DNA of 64,000 nucleotides from positions 41,520 through 105,519 of the forward strand of contig JAULBX010011545.1 in NCBI GenBank assembly GCA_032358255.1, in the 5' to 3' direction. Below the pieces are notes generated by a model. That model made no database searches and had not been told where the DNA came from. It saw nothing but the letters and a program-made list of their open reading frames with translations. The stretch is from Heterotrichella gracilis. Its lineage: Eukaryota; Sar; Xanthophyceae; Tribonematales; Xanthonemataceae. The translations under genes and the position numbers were made by a program. Every line of letters begins with the position of its first letter. Positions within the stretch are counted from its first letter, which is position 1. Of this stretch, positions 1 to 11,290 are shown in pieces.

Positions 1-430
1 TGGGTGGGGTTATCCTGTAAAAGAGCACTGCTGCAGCTTGTGGCGCAGCACACTCTGCCAAGGGTTTGAGGTTTCATTGGTGTTACACCTGGCATGCGTA
101 CCAGTCAAAATTGCACACCCTGTGCGCTCGGCAGTCCCTCCCTATGCCCGCAAACGCTGTCTTGAATACAATGACCTGCAGCCACGACCGTTGTTGCAAT
201 GAGATGGGCAGCATGTGTGGATGTGGATCAACACGCGTGTCGAACTCGCACTGGCAAGCATCGGTATAACATCAGTAACTCGCTCCCACATGACAATGTT
301 CAATACTATCAACTCCTCAAATACCTAATTAGGCACAAACACCTGCAATCACAGCTAGAATGCTTAGATACATACGTGGATAGAGTTGAAGCCTATCTAG
401 CTGGAATGCATGTGCAACCACGAAAATAAC
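1..430. other. Left edge, no supported gene
   Basis: No exon can be supported here. It is probably intron or 3' sequence of the minus-strand gene that ends around or beyond the left edge. Confidence 0.4.
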
Positions 431-3173
431 CTTGGCACCAGCAATGCATCCATCTTGCGCTCGACCAGCATGCGATTCGACAAGAACACAGATAGGTTGG
501 AGGCCGAGAAGCACGCCTGCAGCTTTGTCTTGGCAGGCTATCCACCACTTACAAAATATACATACTGCATATATGTTAACCTGGCTGCACGGCTGGAACG
601 CCCCAGCCACGTTCCCCAGGCGCTGGGGACCCTAGGCGTGGGGACTACACATGTGACTTGCATAACATATGTATTTCAAAGATGAAAGAAAAAAGACATA
701 TAGACAAGGTTTTGCACCAGGATGGCACCCACCTTGTTGTGGAACAGCGTGTGGTTGGACAAAAACACGGGTGGGTTGGCAGAGAAGCAGCTCCAGGCCT
801 GCAGGATGCTTGGCGCCCGCCAGGGCTGTGCATGCAGGTCTACATCCTTCAGCAGGGCTATGTGGTCCACCCGGGAATCGTTGGTGCACCAGCCTGTACA
901 GGGCCATGTCCTTTGTTCGCATGGTTGTACAATCCATTTACCCACGGGTAGACAAGAAGCGGATTGCAGCATGTCAACTTGAGGCTTTGTGCGGACTACC
1001 CACGTGCTTGCAGATTGATGGCGCCTGGTTTACGGTTTAGGGTTTTGGGGTTGAGGGTTGCACACCGGCGAGGCCCTACCCATGTGCTTGCAGATTGAAT
1101 TCAAGGCGTCTGGGCTAGGGTTTTAGTGTCTAGGATTGCAATGGCAATGGCAAACTCATGTGCTTGCAGATTAATTTAATAGAGTTTGGGTTCAAGGCTT
1201 TAGGATTGCAGAGGCGAGGCCCTACCCATGTGCTTGCAGATTGAGTTGAAGGCGCTGGGCAGGACCTCGGAGACGCTGTGTGCATAGTTGACGCCTGCGC
1301 CCTCCGCAATATAAGCTTGTGGGGAAGAAAACACCTGCAGTTGTGCAGTCAGGGGTGCTAAAGTAGGTCTGGTGGCAATCCTGGTGCACATACTGACACA
1401 GTCGTGGTCCATGAAAGGTATGAAACCGGTCTGGAGCTGGATATTTAACATGCACTGGGCTCACACCATTCACGCGTTCTGTGCTTTTTTTTAACAACCC
1501 TTGTAGGGCAACATAAAGAGCACGAAAGTGCGGTGCATACTGACCCTGCCGCAGGCAGTGGATGGGTCCATGCATGCATGCTGTGACCAAACCCTAAACC
1601 TAAAGCCCTAATTCCTAAACAGTGCATGCATGCTGAGTGCAAACCCGCAGCACAGCGGGGTAGGTACCTCAGCCCCTTGCGATTGTTCCCGGAACCCCTT
1701 AATGGTAATGATCAAGGGCTTGAAGGTAATCTTATCGTCATAGATGCTCAATACTGGCTCGGGCAGGCGTTCTGGTGTGCTGTCGGCGCCTGCGGCACAG
1801 CATTGCCTCATTTCACCCGCCACCCTACAACCTTGCTTACAACACTTTCTGATATGATACAAATTCGTACCAATTGTGAAATGATACATATTCCTCCCCG
1901 CAGATTGTTTGGATCGGAATGTTGCACAGTGATGCAGACATCGTTCAAGGGTGTAGGGTTTTATTTCACAACGGAGATCAGGACTGCACATACCTGCGAC
2001 AAGGTAGAAAAACTTGCTGTTGTGGAACACCAGGTGGTCGTAGTTGCACACTGTGTAGCGAGGCTGTTCCGGTGCCTCCACGCACTGCGCACGCCAGTGT
2101 TGAAGAAATACTTGACTTTTGTAGTCAGTAAATAAATAAAAATGCAGTTTTCAGTTTGAAATCTCCACCTATGATTTAATATGTTAAATACTATATATTT
2201 TTAATGAAGTATTATTCCTATTTTGTAAACAATGTGTTCAAACATGGGCAGCTGCGGTGGTTCCTGGTTCAGCATGAGAGATCGCATGCATAAAATTAGG
2301 GGCGCACAAAAAATAGGGGGCGGATCCATCCGGATGACATGGCGTTGTGCGGAACGACAGAATTGTATGGCATGTGCACTGCTGGAAGTGCCGCCTTGCC
2401 TTATGCTGTGAGGGCTTCAGGTCTTCAGAGTGAGGGTTGAAGTTGTAGATGCTGAACTCCCACTGAGCGCAATGAAACGAAAAAGCATTAGGGTTCAGGG
2501 TGTAGGGTTTTCCCTGGAGGTTGCATCTGCTGGAACCCCACCGAATGCACCAAACGACCAAGCCAGCGGGTGGTTGTTGCATTAAGCATGAAGTTAATTA
2601 GACAAACCAGACTTGATCAGACATGAATGGCTCCTTAACGTTGGGCGCATTGCCAGTGACTGATCTGGCCAGCTGCAGTGCACAGAGCCGCATGGGTTGC
2701 TGCTGTCTCGAGGAAGTATAAAAACTAAGGTGCGGGGAGGGCTCGGTGCAGGGGTGGTGTCGGCAGTGCCTGGAAAACGCTGGTTGGGTGCAAGGCATGG
2801 AGGGCAGAGTGCGTCTCGGCTGTTGTGCAGGTAACGCATGTGGCCAACCCAGCTGAGCTGGCACTTTCGAGCCACTCAACAACAATTCCTATGGCTCGAC
2901 AGGTAGAATATCCCTTTTGAAACCCGTCAACCGTTTGCTGCTGTGCATTCCTCCCCAGATGGCCGGGACCCACACAACCCCTAGGCAGGACACCCAATGC
3001 ATATGCATGCATATGTGGGTCCCAGCGATGCAGGCCATACAGTACTGTACCTTGGGAAACTCCAGGCTCTGTAAATGTGCAGTTGCGGCGGGAAACGGCG
3101 TGACTGTTGCTGCGCCGCATGACTGAACAGCCAGCCAAAGTAGCTGCCATAGAAGAGCGGTATGGGTGGTCAT
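431..3173 (-). CDS. Secreted or type II membrane protein, possibly GT61-like glycosyltransferase (partly resolved)
   Basis: Multi-exon gene on the minus strand. Supported exons in coding order: 3051-3173 (ATG at 3173; the N-terminus MTTHTALLWQLLWLAVQSCG is a good signal peptide or anchor), 1994-2084, 1668-1789, 1226-1436 and 733-893. The last four join in phase: 1994-2084 ends in phase 1, 1668-1789 closes it, 1226-1436 ends in phase 1 and 733-893 closes it. Visible peptides are TVCNYDHLVFHNSKFFYLV, EPVLSIYDDKITFKPLIITI and GAGVNYAHSVSEVLPSAF. A Cys-aromatic-D/N segment followed by an NYxH...LP segment is reminiscent of GT61/DUF563 transferases, but this is weak inference. Exons between 2240 and 2880 are unresolved; one candidate carries QWEFSIYNFNPHSEDLKP. 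A stretch at 431-516 resembles the 3' half of exon 733-893 and may be a further exon or a decayed copy. The C-terminus probably lies at or beyond the left edge. Introns contain telomere-like motifs. Confidence 0.45.
990..1255. repeat. Four tandem copies of one exon 3' edge (donor side)
   Basis: The donor edge of exon 1226-1436 (plus-strand core CCCATGTGCTTGCAGATTGA) recurs at about 996-1024, 1077-1105 and 1152-1180 besides the functional copy at 1224-1252, with a spacing of 72-82 bp. The copies are separated by degenerate TTTAGGG-type sequence. Copies farther from the exon are generally more diverged. Confidence 0.8.
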
Positions 3174-4031
3174 GCTGGGTTAGCATGGTGTTAGGTCACA
3201 TCCCGGCTAGGTTGGGTATACGGTGGGTGCCAGGGGGAGGGTGGTTGCCAGCTAGGCGTGTTGCTACCCCGTAAACGTCCCCATGCGGTTTGCACGTGGT
3301 GTTTAGGGAGAGAAGCCCGACAACTACCATGTATGCATGTGTTCAATTTTGGCGAAACAACGATACGAGTTAAATGCGCCCTCCACAGCCGTATGTCTCC
3401 AGTATATGTTGTGGTACCCTTGGCTTTGGCCCGAGTGATAGTACGAAAGTTTGCGCTTTATGCACTGGGGACCCTTTGGCTTGTACTTACGAGTTGTAGC
3501 TGCAGCAGCAACTTCCCGCGGGAACTTTCCCGCGTGCACACGAGGTTCAAAAGTTTTCCGCACCGGCTTGAACGCCACCGCGGCCTCCTACTTTGACATA
3601 TATGTTTGCGAGCTCCACATCTGTGAGGGATGTTGTTTTGCAGCAAGTGCTGCGGTCAAGGGTGGTTGGTAACCTCACCAGGCCCATTCAGCTTTGTACC
3701 GATATGCATGCACACAGCACATGCACATGCATGCACCCACAGCGACAGTGCGCTGCGTTCACAACAGCTAACGGCTTTGCCACCACGCTAAGACCAATAT
3801 GCTGCGTGCGTCGGTGGTAGGCAGGGGCACCAGCCTCGGTCAACTATAGCCCTTCCGACAGTTCGTTGTTCACCCAAATCACCCACACGGTGATACACAT
3901 AGCAGCACAGTCCCGAGACTGCTGGAAGGATCAAGGTGGTCACTTGATTTCACTCGTGGGCACGCTCAGCCAGTAGGCATACAAGCGCATTGCTGGGACG
4001 GTTATTGGAAACCCAAAAGTTGGAGAAAAAG
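3174..4031. promoter_or_regulatory. Divergent intergenic region (secreted protein / TBC gene)
   Basis: 858 bases between the start codons of the minus-strand signal-peptide gene (ATG at 3173) and the plus-strand TBC gene (ATG at 4032). Both promoters and 5' UTRs should lie here. No TATA box or other defined element stands out. A self-complementary CCCGCGGG-type run lies near 3516-3535. Confidence 0.5.
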
Positions 4032-7000
4032 ATGGAAAGCTGGCTTGGAAAAGCTCTCTCAGAGGCCTGGAAAGCAGCGACCATCTGGGACTACGAAGGA
4101 GGGAGCGACGATGACGACCTGGGCGACATGGTGGATATCCAAATCGGAGCATTTCACGACATCACCCCCCGCAGCATGCGCACCCAGCTGTGGCTCTCTG
4201 CCCTGGTGCACCACAAGGGGGTGGGCACCGCCGCTGCACAGGACTACGGGCACTATTTGCGCACGGTAAACCCTAAAACCTAACCCTACGCCCAGCCCAC
4301 CTCCCTGTTTGCTGCAACCCGTCTGTCAAGTGCAACCCAGGTGTTGTTGAGTTGGCTGGTGTGACGCTCACCCCCTCCTCCCTCGTAACTCAGGGCCTGG
4401 TGCCGGAGGTGTTCCAGGAAATAAAGAAGGACATTGATCGGACAGCGGTCTGCAAGCCACACAAATCCAGCACACACAGGTGGGATAAACCCTAAACCCT
4501 AGATCCTGAAGTCACTGTGCACTGCCTTTGTTCAAACCCTACTTCATCCGTTTTGTATTTTTGTGAAGCCTAAACCCTGGAACCCACAGCCTGGCAGCGC
4601 CATACTTGCAAAGCATGCTTGTTGGCCCACTGCACCCTGCGTCCATCTTCCGCAACTGGCCTCGCTGCAAGCTGGCAGTCCTTAAAACCACTGCTTAGGG
4701 TTTAGGGTATGGGATGCTACAGTTGGGGAATCCTGCACCCCCACACAGTGTCTCTGTTGCACAGTGGTGGCTGTTCAGCCCTGTAACCTGGCTCAGCTGT
4801 GCCCCTTGACCAACCCACTTTCATAGCAGACAACCCTGTACAGTTACATATACCATTACAGTAATAGTTTGCCATTCTCTCAAAATCTGCAGCCAAGGCT
4901 ACGACCTATCAAGCAACGAGGGCAAGACAGCGCTGGCACACGTGCTGGCAGCATATGCAGCATACGATACCGAGGTGGGGTACTGCCAGGGCATGAACTT
5001 CCTGGCGGCGCTGCTGCTCAGCTACCTGCCCCAGGTAAGGGTTTAGGGTTTACGGTTTAGGGTGCGTAGGAACTTTCTGGCGGCGCTGCTGCTGCACTAC
5101 ATTTTCCCAGGGATTTCTTGTGGGATCTCCCGGGTGCATTGTTGCTGCCAAGCCATGTACGGTATCTTGATACAGGATCTCGCGGATGCACTGGGTGTAG
5201 ATGGGGTCTAGGTGATCTAATGCAAATGCATCTTTGCTGCCCAAGCCACATGCACATATGAGATATTCCGCATGCGTTCTGAGTGTCTAGCCCGGCGGTA
5301 TATAGAACCTGCATTCTCGCTGGCAAGCCATGCAAAGTATGCGCATTGTTGCTGAGCTGATTGGTGTGCTCCCTCCCCCAGGAGGCGCAGGCCTTTGGTG
5401 CGCTGGTTGTGCTCATGCGCGAGAAGAACCTGCGGGACATGTACAAGACAGACATGGGGCTGCTGCAGGTGCGTGGGCCAGGGGCTTTGGTCAGGGTTTA
5501 AGGTTTTGGTTGGGGGTATGCACAATGTTGCCATGGACATCGCCACTTCTGTGGGTGCAAAAGGTGGGAGCCATTGCAGTACAGTCAGCAACTTTTAGGT
5601 CTTTTATGTTAACATGTTTACAATGGTACTTGTTCGCATGACATATAAGTAAAAAAATAAAAAAGGCATCTCTTATAATGGTGAATAGAACAACGGAAAA
5701 GTATTCAGTGATCAAATGGCAAAAGCCATAAAGTATAACCTCCTCCCCGTAGGTGCGGCTGTGGCAGGTGGGGCGCCTCCTCCCCCCAAAAGTATCACGC
5801 CACCTGGACAACCACGGGGTGCTTTCAGTATTATACGCCTCCTCCTGGCTGCTCACCTGCTTCTCGGCCGACTTCCCGCTCTCCTTTGCTGCACGCGTGA
5901 TGGATGCGGTGCTTACCTCGCCCATGCAGGAGCCAATGATGAAGGTGTGGTGGTGGTGTAGGTGGAGGGGGGGGACAGGTGGGGTTCGTCACATATGGGG
6001 TGCTGGGTGGGGGGGATGTGAAAGGGTGGCTTTGCCGCACGCGTGGTGCATGCGTTGCAGACCCCGTGCATGCAGGAGCCCATGGTGAAAGTAGGTGGGG
6101 TGTGGGTGTGGGTGGAAGAGGGTATGGGGGCTTTCTCTCACACATGGGGTGTCGTGCGTTTCGTGGGATGGGTATGGGGCGGATGCGATGGCTCTTCTGG
6201 AGGAAGCTATGTTCTTACAATCCTTGCCTCCCCTCCCAGGTCTCCATAGCCTATGTTTTAACACCCCTTGCCTCCCCATCCAGGTGTCCATCGCGCTCCT
6301 GCAGCGCTGTGAGTCTGACCTGCTTGAGCTGAATGACATGGAGCACATGGTGGACTATCTGCGCAAGCAGGTGCCCAGGTGGCCCAGGGACAGGCTGCAG
6401 GTGAGGAATCAAACCACATTCAAGCCCATGCGGTGATCGTGGTGGTTTCAGGGGGTTCTGTTTTGGATGAATGCATGGTTGCAGTGGATTGGATGTGTGA
6501 ATGCCCATGTGTCATCTTATGTGGCATGGAGCACATGGGTATGTGTGGTGGATTAGCTGCGCAGGCAGGTGCCCAGGTGGCCTAGGGACAGGCTGCAGGT
6601 AAGGAATTGACCCATATCCCTCACATCAGACAGGGAGACCTACACTAGGCCCTAAAACCCTACACCCTATACCAGACCTACAACAGACCCTACATGAAAC
6701 CCTACTTTTCCTGCGCAGGCGGTGCTTGATGAGAGTCTAGCCACGCCCTGGTCCCCGCGAGAGGTGGCCATCCTACAAGAGGTGGCGGGGGCTGAGTCTG
6801 TGGTTGAGGCGGTGCAAAGGGTCAATGCTGCACAGGCCGGTGGGGCTGTGGGGGGCGTGGAAGTGGGTGGGGAGGAGGGGCAGGTGGCACCGGTGGCTGC
6901 TGTGAAGCCAGTGAGGGTGCCAATGCTGCCGCCGCCGCCCCGCGCGGCGGGGGGCAGTGGTGGGTTGGCGCCTGCGGGCGCTGGTGGGGCGTGGTGGCCC

Positions 7001-9564
7001 AGCACCACATCTGCCATGGGCGGCAGTGAGGTAGGGGCTGGGCTGGGGGGTAAGGTGGGCGTGTGGGGTTTAGGGTATACAAAAGCCATAAACTCTGAAC
7101 CACGTGTGTTGCATCTGCCACAGAGACATTGCAAACGCGAGTCCCAGGCTGCAAAGCATCCCCATACGCCCCATGGCCCTGCTGAGTATTCTAAAACTCT
7201 GAAACCCTAAAAAAGTACTTACGTCGCATGCCCCAGCCCAAAATCTGGCATCCACAGCCGCTGCAAAAGCCCTAATACCCTAGACCTCAACCACCTGCGC
7301 TTGTCTTGTGCAGCAGCAGCCGCAGCGCAGCGGCAGCAGCGACCTGTGGACTGACCTGCTCCGCTGCCCAAACCCTAAACCCTGAAACCCTAGACCATAA
7401 ACCCTCACAGAGCTGGTTGCGCTGCTTATTCCCTGAACCCCAAAACCCTAGACTCTGACCTGTGTTTGCCCCATGCAGCAGCCCCAGCGCAGCGGCGGCA
7501 GCGGCCTGTGGACAGACCTTGTGGCGCGGCTATCGTCGGGTGCCGAGTTGGATAGCCGGGCAGTGGATGGGCCCGCGGGGTCTACTCATGTGGCCGATTT
7601 CTTGGATTTCACATGCCACTCCTCGGGGGTGCGTGACCCGGTTCCATGTGGTCTTGAACCCTTGTCTAGGGTTTATGGGTGGCCTGTGGGGTCCACTTGC
7701 GTGGCTGATTTTCTCGACTTCACCTGCCATTCCTAGGGGGTGCGTGATAGGGTTCCATGTGGTCATGAACCCTTGTCTAGAGTATGAGTGGCCTGTGGGG
7801 TCCATTCATGTGGCTGGACTTCATCTGCCATTTTCCTGGACTTCACCTGCCATTTTTCGGGTGTGCGTTTGGCATTGAAATTGTGGATTTCGGCTGTGGG
7901 ATTTTTTCTTCTTCACCCACCATTCTTCACCAATGGCAAACAGTGTAGATTGTGTTATGTTTTCCTTTATCTGCCCTTTCTGTGGCTATGCCAGAGGATC
8001 AGCCCTCCAGCCCAATGGTCAATGACACCCGCCTTGGCCCTGTTAGTGGAAAAAACATATAATTCTATTTTTTTATACTCTTGTAATACTTTTACCATAC
8101 TGTGTCACTGCTGCAGGACCAGCCCTCCAGCCCCATGGTGGCCGAAGCCCGCCCCGCCCCCTTCCTGCTACACACCTTCGACCCCTTTGGCTGCCTACCC
8201 TCCCAAGGCAGCGGCTCCACCATCTCCGCCATCAGCGAACCACAGCCCGCCACGTCAGCATCCCTCCCCTCGGAACCATCCGGCGCCATCCCCCTTGCGC
8301 CCATCCGCACCAGGGAGTCCCTGCCCAGCACTGCAGCCAGCGCGGTGAGAAGTATGGCGCAAATACTGACAATTAATAATAATACAATATCTTTCTTATA
8401 TTACAATATTTGTGACGAGTGAGTAGTATGGCGCAGTGAGTAGCATGGCGTAACTGGTGGATATTATTGCCATCATTATTATTATTATAATAATAAAGCA
8501 ATCTATCCGACATCACGTTTTCATCTGACAGGTGAGCAGCATGGCGCAAATGCTGCTGACGGGGCTGGAGGGACTGATGATTGACGGGGATTACGAGGCC
8601 GCACAGGATCCCCAGACCTTCAACATCGAGGCGGTGGCCAGGGCGAGCTTTGACTCAGCTGCAGGTAAGATTTGGATAAGATGAGCTTTTAGCTGTAACT
8701 AAAACTGCAAAATAATAATAAATAAAGCTTCTTGCTGTTCCACGCCTTCTGTTCCCAGTTGCAAATTGCACGCTCCTAAATCTTTTTTGCAATCCGCATG
8801 TTTTCCTTCTCCTTGATTTCACAAGCTATCTTCTTTCCCTCTCATCGTGCGCTTCTTTCTCAGGCGCAGAGCTGCGGGTGGGTGGCGGCCAGGGGGCGGA
8901 TTTCTCGTGGGACAAGGGGGACGCGGAATTCGGGGCATTGACGGGGTGCGAGAGTCCCCAGGTAGCCCCCCAGCAGCATGGATGCCTCAATGGGGATCAC
9001 CCCATCCTTTCCAGTCCCCAGTTGCTGGCCATGCTGGACGCGCAGCGGGGCGCCTCAGAAACCCTAAACCCTAACCCCGGCTGCTCGCCATCAGAAACCC
9101 TAAACCCTAAACCCAGCCAGGGTGATGGCGGCAACCTCATCATGTTCTCGCCAGGGGGTAAAATTGGCGGAGGGGATGCCGTGGCGCGCACGCGCCCCAC
9201 CCGCCCTGTTTCGCCTGGCCCTGCGCCAGGTGGCAGCCCCGCAGCCAGCGCAGCCGATGCGCACATGAGCCGCCACCTGGAGGCATTCCGGCGCCACTCG
9301 GACATCACCCCGGCCTCCCGGGGATCCATGCCGATCCCCGACCCGGAATCGCCGTCGGCACCCGGCAGCGTCGGGAGTGTCGGGTCGGCGGCGCGGCGGC
9401 ACACCATCGGCGCTACCAGCGGGGGTGTCCAGGGGTGGGGTGGGGGTGGGGGTGGTGGTGGGGCGCAGGAGGGGAGGGGCGCAAAACTGGGGACGCCCCG
9501 GGAGCGCGAGCCTGACTCCTTTTCTGAGCTGTATATGCAGGCGCGGGTTGCGAAAAGCAAATGA
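4032..9564 (+). CDS. TBC-domain Rab GTPase-activating protein
   Basis: Eleven exons: 4032-4265, 4394-4479, 4893-5034, 5382-5468, 5753-5944, 6284-6400, 6719-7030, 7479-7628, 8117-8344, 8532-8664, 8864-9564 (stop TGA). All join in phase and give 793 residues. The TBC domain covers roughly residues 40-280. Both catalytic fingers are visible: IxxDxxR as IKKDIDR (Arg about 94) and YxQ as GYCQGMNFL (Gln about 139), followed by the alpha-helical part with [20 protein letters not shown]. It is therefore predicted to stimulate GTP hydrolysis by a Rab in membrane traffic. The C-terminal 400 residues are low-complexity (G/P/A/S rich, acidic patches) and match no domain I know. ATG 4032 is the first in-frame ATG of the first exon; an upstream non-ATG extension is possible. 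A second acceptor at 7314 would add or replace a near-duplicate of exon 7479-7628. The intron 5' ends are rich in CCCTAAA/TTTAGGG motifs. Confidence 0.88.
4997..5111. repeat. Ghost of TBC exon 3 donor edge
   Basis: The last roughly 40 bases of exon 4893-5034 (AACTTCCTGGCGGCGCTGCT onward) are repeated at about 5069-5111 inside the next intron with few mismatches. The two copies are separated by 30 bases of TTTAGGG-like repeat. Confidence 0.8.
5886..6290. repeat. Ghost copies flanking TBC intron 5 (donor and acceptor sides)
   Basis: About 6029-6098 repeats the 3' end of exon 5753-5944 (core CATGCAGGAGCC plus donor), in a G-rich context. About 6226-6247 repeats the acceptor of the next exon (CTTGCCTCCCCTCCCAGGT versus CTTGCCTCCCCATCCAGGT at 6268-6286). 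One intron thus carries a decayed copy of both of its own splice boundaries. Confidence 0.75.
6338..6608. repeat. Ghost of TBC exon 6 donor edge
   Basis: About 6524-6606 repeats the exon 6284-6400 3' end including the donor (shared core GGTGCCCAGGTGGCC..AGGGACAGGCTGCAGGT), about 195 bp downstream of the original at 6338-6403. The copy retains a usable GTAAGG donor. Confidence 0.85.
7311..7530. repeat. Duplicated acceptor and exon start in TBC gene
   Basis: 7311-7358 (acceptor CAG, then CAGCCGCAGCGCAGCGGCAG) and 7475-7523 (CAGCCCCAGCGCAGCGGCGG) are near-identical exon beginnings 165 bp apart. Both encode QPQRSG(S/G)SxLWTDL. Only the downstream copy continues as a long open exon; the upstream copy runs into CCCTAAACCCTGAAACCC repeats. 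Confidence 0.85.
7571..7868. repeat. Three tandem ~110-bp units over TBC exon 8 donor
   Basis: Units begin at 7571, 7681 and 7791. Each starts GCC(C/T)G(C/T)GGGGTC and contains a TTCAC(A/C)TGCCA block; the first two also carry GGGGGTGCGTGA donors and an identical ACCCTTGTCTAG tail. The first unit is coding up to 7628; the others lie in the intron. The third unit is truncated and has an internal repeat. Confidence 0.85.
7985..8560. repeat. Ghost acceptors of TBC exons 9 and 10
   Basis: 7989-8022 (ATCAGCCCTCCAGCCCAATGGT) is a decayed copy of the start of exon 8117-8344 (ACCAGCCCTCCAGCCCCATGGT). The start of exon 8532-8664 (GTGAGCAGCATGGCGCAAAT) is echoed at 8345-8363, about 8420-8434 and about 8436-8450. 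An A/T-rich triplet tract (ATT/AAT) lies at 8460-8500. Confidence 0.75.
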
Positions 9565-10534
9565 ATATTTATGTATGTGGCGTGACAGGGACAGTGTCCC
9601 TGAACAGGCGCTTTGTGAACTTCACATGTGGTGCTTATTAGTGAATAGTGCGACATCGCAGGTGATGGTTGTTTATGATAAGTGCACTAAGTGATAGTTT
9701 ATTAGTGAAGAGGGCCGTTGGACTTGTTCACCCTAAGGGCTTGTCCCTTCCCAATATGCGCGGGTGCCACCCACTGGGTCCCGTATCATGGTTCAATACA
9801 AGACCTTGGCGAGCCTGTGGGGACTCCGATGTCAAAGATTTGATCGTTGGGCCAAGTTTAACTTGAAGTTCACAGTTTGGAATAAATCTGCAGGTTAGCT
9901 GTGTTGCCTTTTGGTGCCCGGGTGCAAGCAAGTGGCCCCCTAACTACGCCTTTGTGCTTCCCCTTCAAGGGGAAGTTGCTTTCTTTCTGCCCGCTGCCTT
10001 GTGACAGTGTTTCAAGTTGCCAGGGGGCAAACTTTGGAGGCCCTCAAGGAAACGTAGCGCACAGCCTGTGATGTACATGCAGGGTTTTGCCTAGTTGAAA
10101 TTGATCAAGCATGATGTATGCATACGTGTCAATCAGCCAATGTTAATTAGCAGTGCACTGCATGCATATGCTTAGAAAGTCTCACAGTGCACTGGCTGCT
10201 TCGTGATGCCAGCATGAGCTGTAGGCATAGGCATACAGTATGCAGCAGAAATGAACACAGTCAGTTTTACAAAGATACCCTTGAGACAAGTTTCAAACAA
10301 CATTTATGTTATAACTCTTTCAACGCACCAACCATTGGCAGCCTCAGGCTGCAAGTCTGTATCACAATGAAGTACGGACCTGGTCCACCAGGACCTGGTG
10401 CCTACACTCTGCAAGCTTGGCAAAGCATGCAATATTGATGTTTCACATGCCTGGCAATGCCATTGGCCTTCGCTGCATGGCATTACGCTGCCAGCATCAA
10501 TCAAAATGATTGGTAAGATTTGTAAAGCAAGCTG
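9565..10534. other. Convergent intergenic region
   Basis: Between the 3' ends of the TBC gene (+) and MsrA (-). It must hold both 3' UTRs. I see no gene, no tRNA and no clear polyadenylation motif close to either stop codon. Confidence 0.5.
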
Positions 10535-11290
10535 AGCTGCTCTCGGGGGATGACATATTAGCAATGAGGCCGCATTCAACTTGCTCTGCCACCTAATTCA
10601 GATCCTTGCTGTATGCGCTTGGGAGGGGGGGGGGTTCCAAGCCCATTGTGGAACTTCAGTGGAAGCGCTCAGCTGCCATGGTGGAACCATGGTGGAAGCG
10701 CTCAGCTGCCAGAAGACCCACTGGGTAGTCAACCAAAGCAAGGGATGCCATTAAGCCCAGCCCATGCATGCCACCATATGCCACCATATGGGAGGCATCA
10801 TGGCCTAGAACCAGCTGCTCTCGGGGCATCCGGTGTCCGAAATGAGACCGCGCTTCTCGGCCGCCTGCTTCAGGTCCTTGGTGTATGCGCTTGGGAAGGC
10901 TTTGCCCAGCCCGTTGTGGAACTGGTGGTAGCGCTCCGCTGGGTAGAAGGGGAGGGCGGTGGAGTCCACCACGTACACGGTGTTGATGCGGTCGTTCTCG
11001 GTGGGCTTGCCGCCTGTGAACGTGTTGCCGCTGCCGGGGACCAGCTTCATGCCGTTGACGTTGCTGGCCTGCGCGGTGGGGTGCGAGGGGTCAGAGGATG
11101 GAGCCTTGCATGGGTTGCATGTGGCTGTACTGCTGGGACGCATGTAGCTAACTAAGGGTTAATCAAACGACAAGGGGAGATAGGATAGGCATGATGAGGC
11201 GGTAATTGTCGGCGTTTGCCGCATGAACAGGTGTTGCAGCAGCCGAGAACCAGCTTCATGCCATTGACGTTGCTGGCCTGCACAGCAGGG
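10535..11290. repeat. Ghost copies of MsrA last exon
   Basis: 10535-10700 is a decayed copy of 10815-10945 (shared TGCTCTCGGGG, then TGTATGCGCTTGGGA, then CCCATTGTGGAACT versus CCCGTTGTGGAACT). Inside it a GTGGAAGCGCTCAGCTGCCA unit is itself duplicated. 11246-11289 copies the acceptor edge of the same exon at 11040-11085 (ACCAGCTTCATGCC(A/G)TTGACG). Confidence 0.82.

Noticed and set aside
7314-7370. Separate constitutive TBC exon
   Set aside because: Runs into telomere-like sequence without a good donor; better explained as a ghost of exon 7479-7628.
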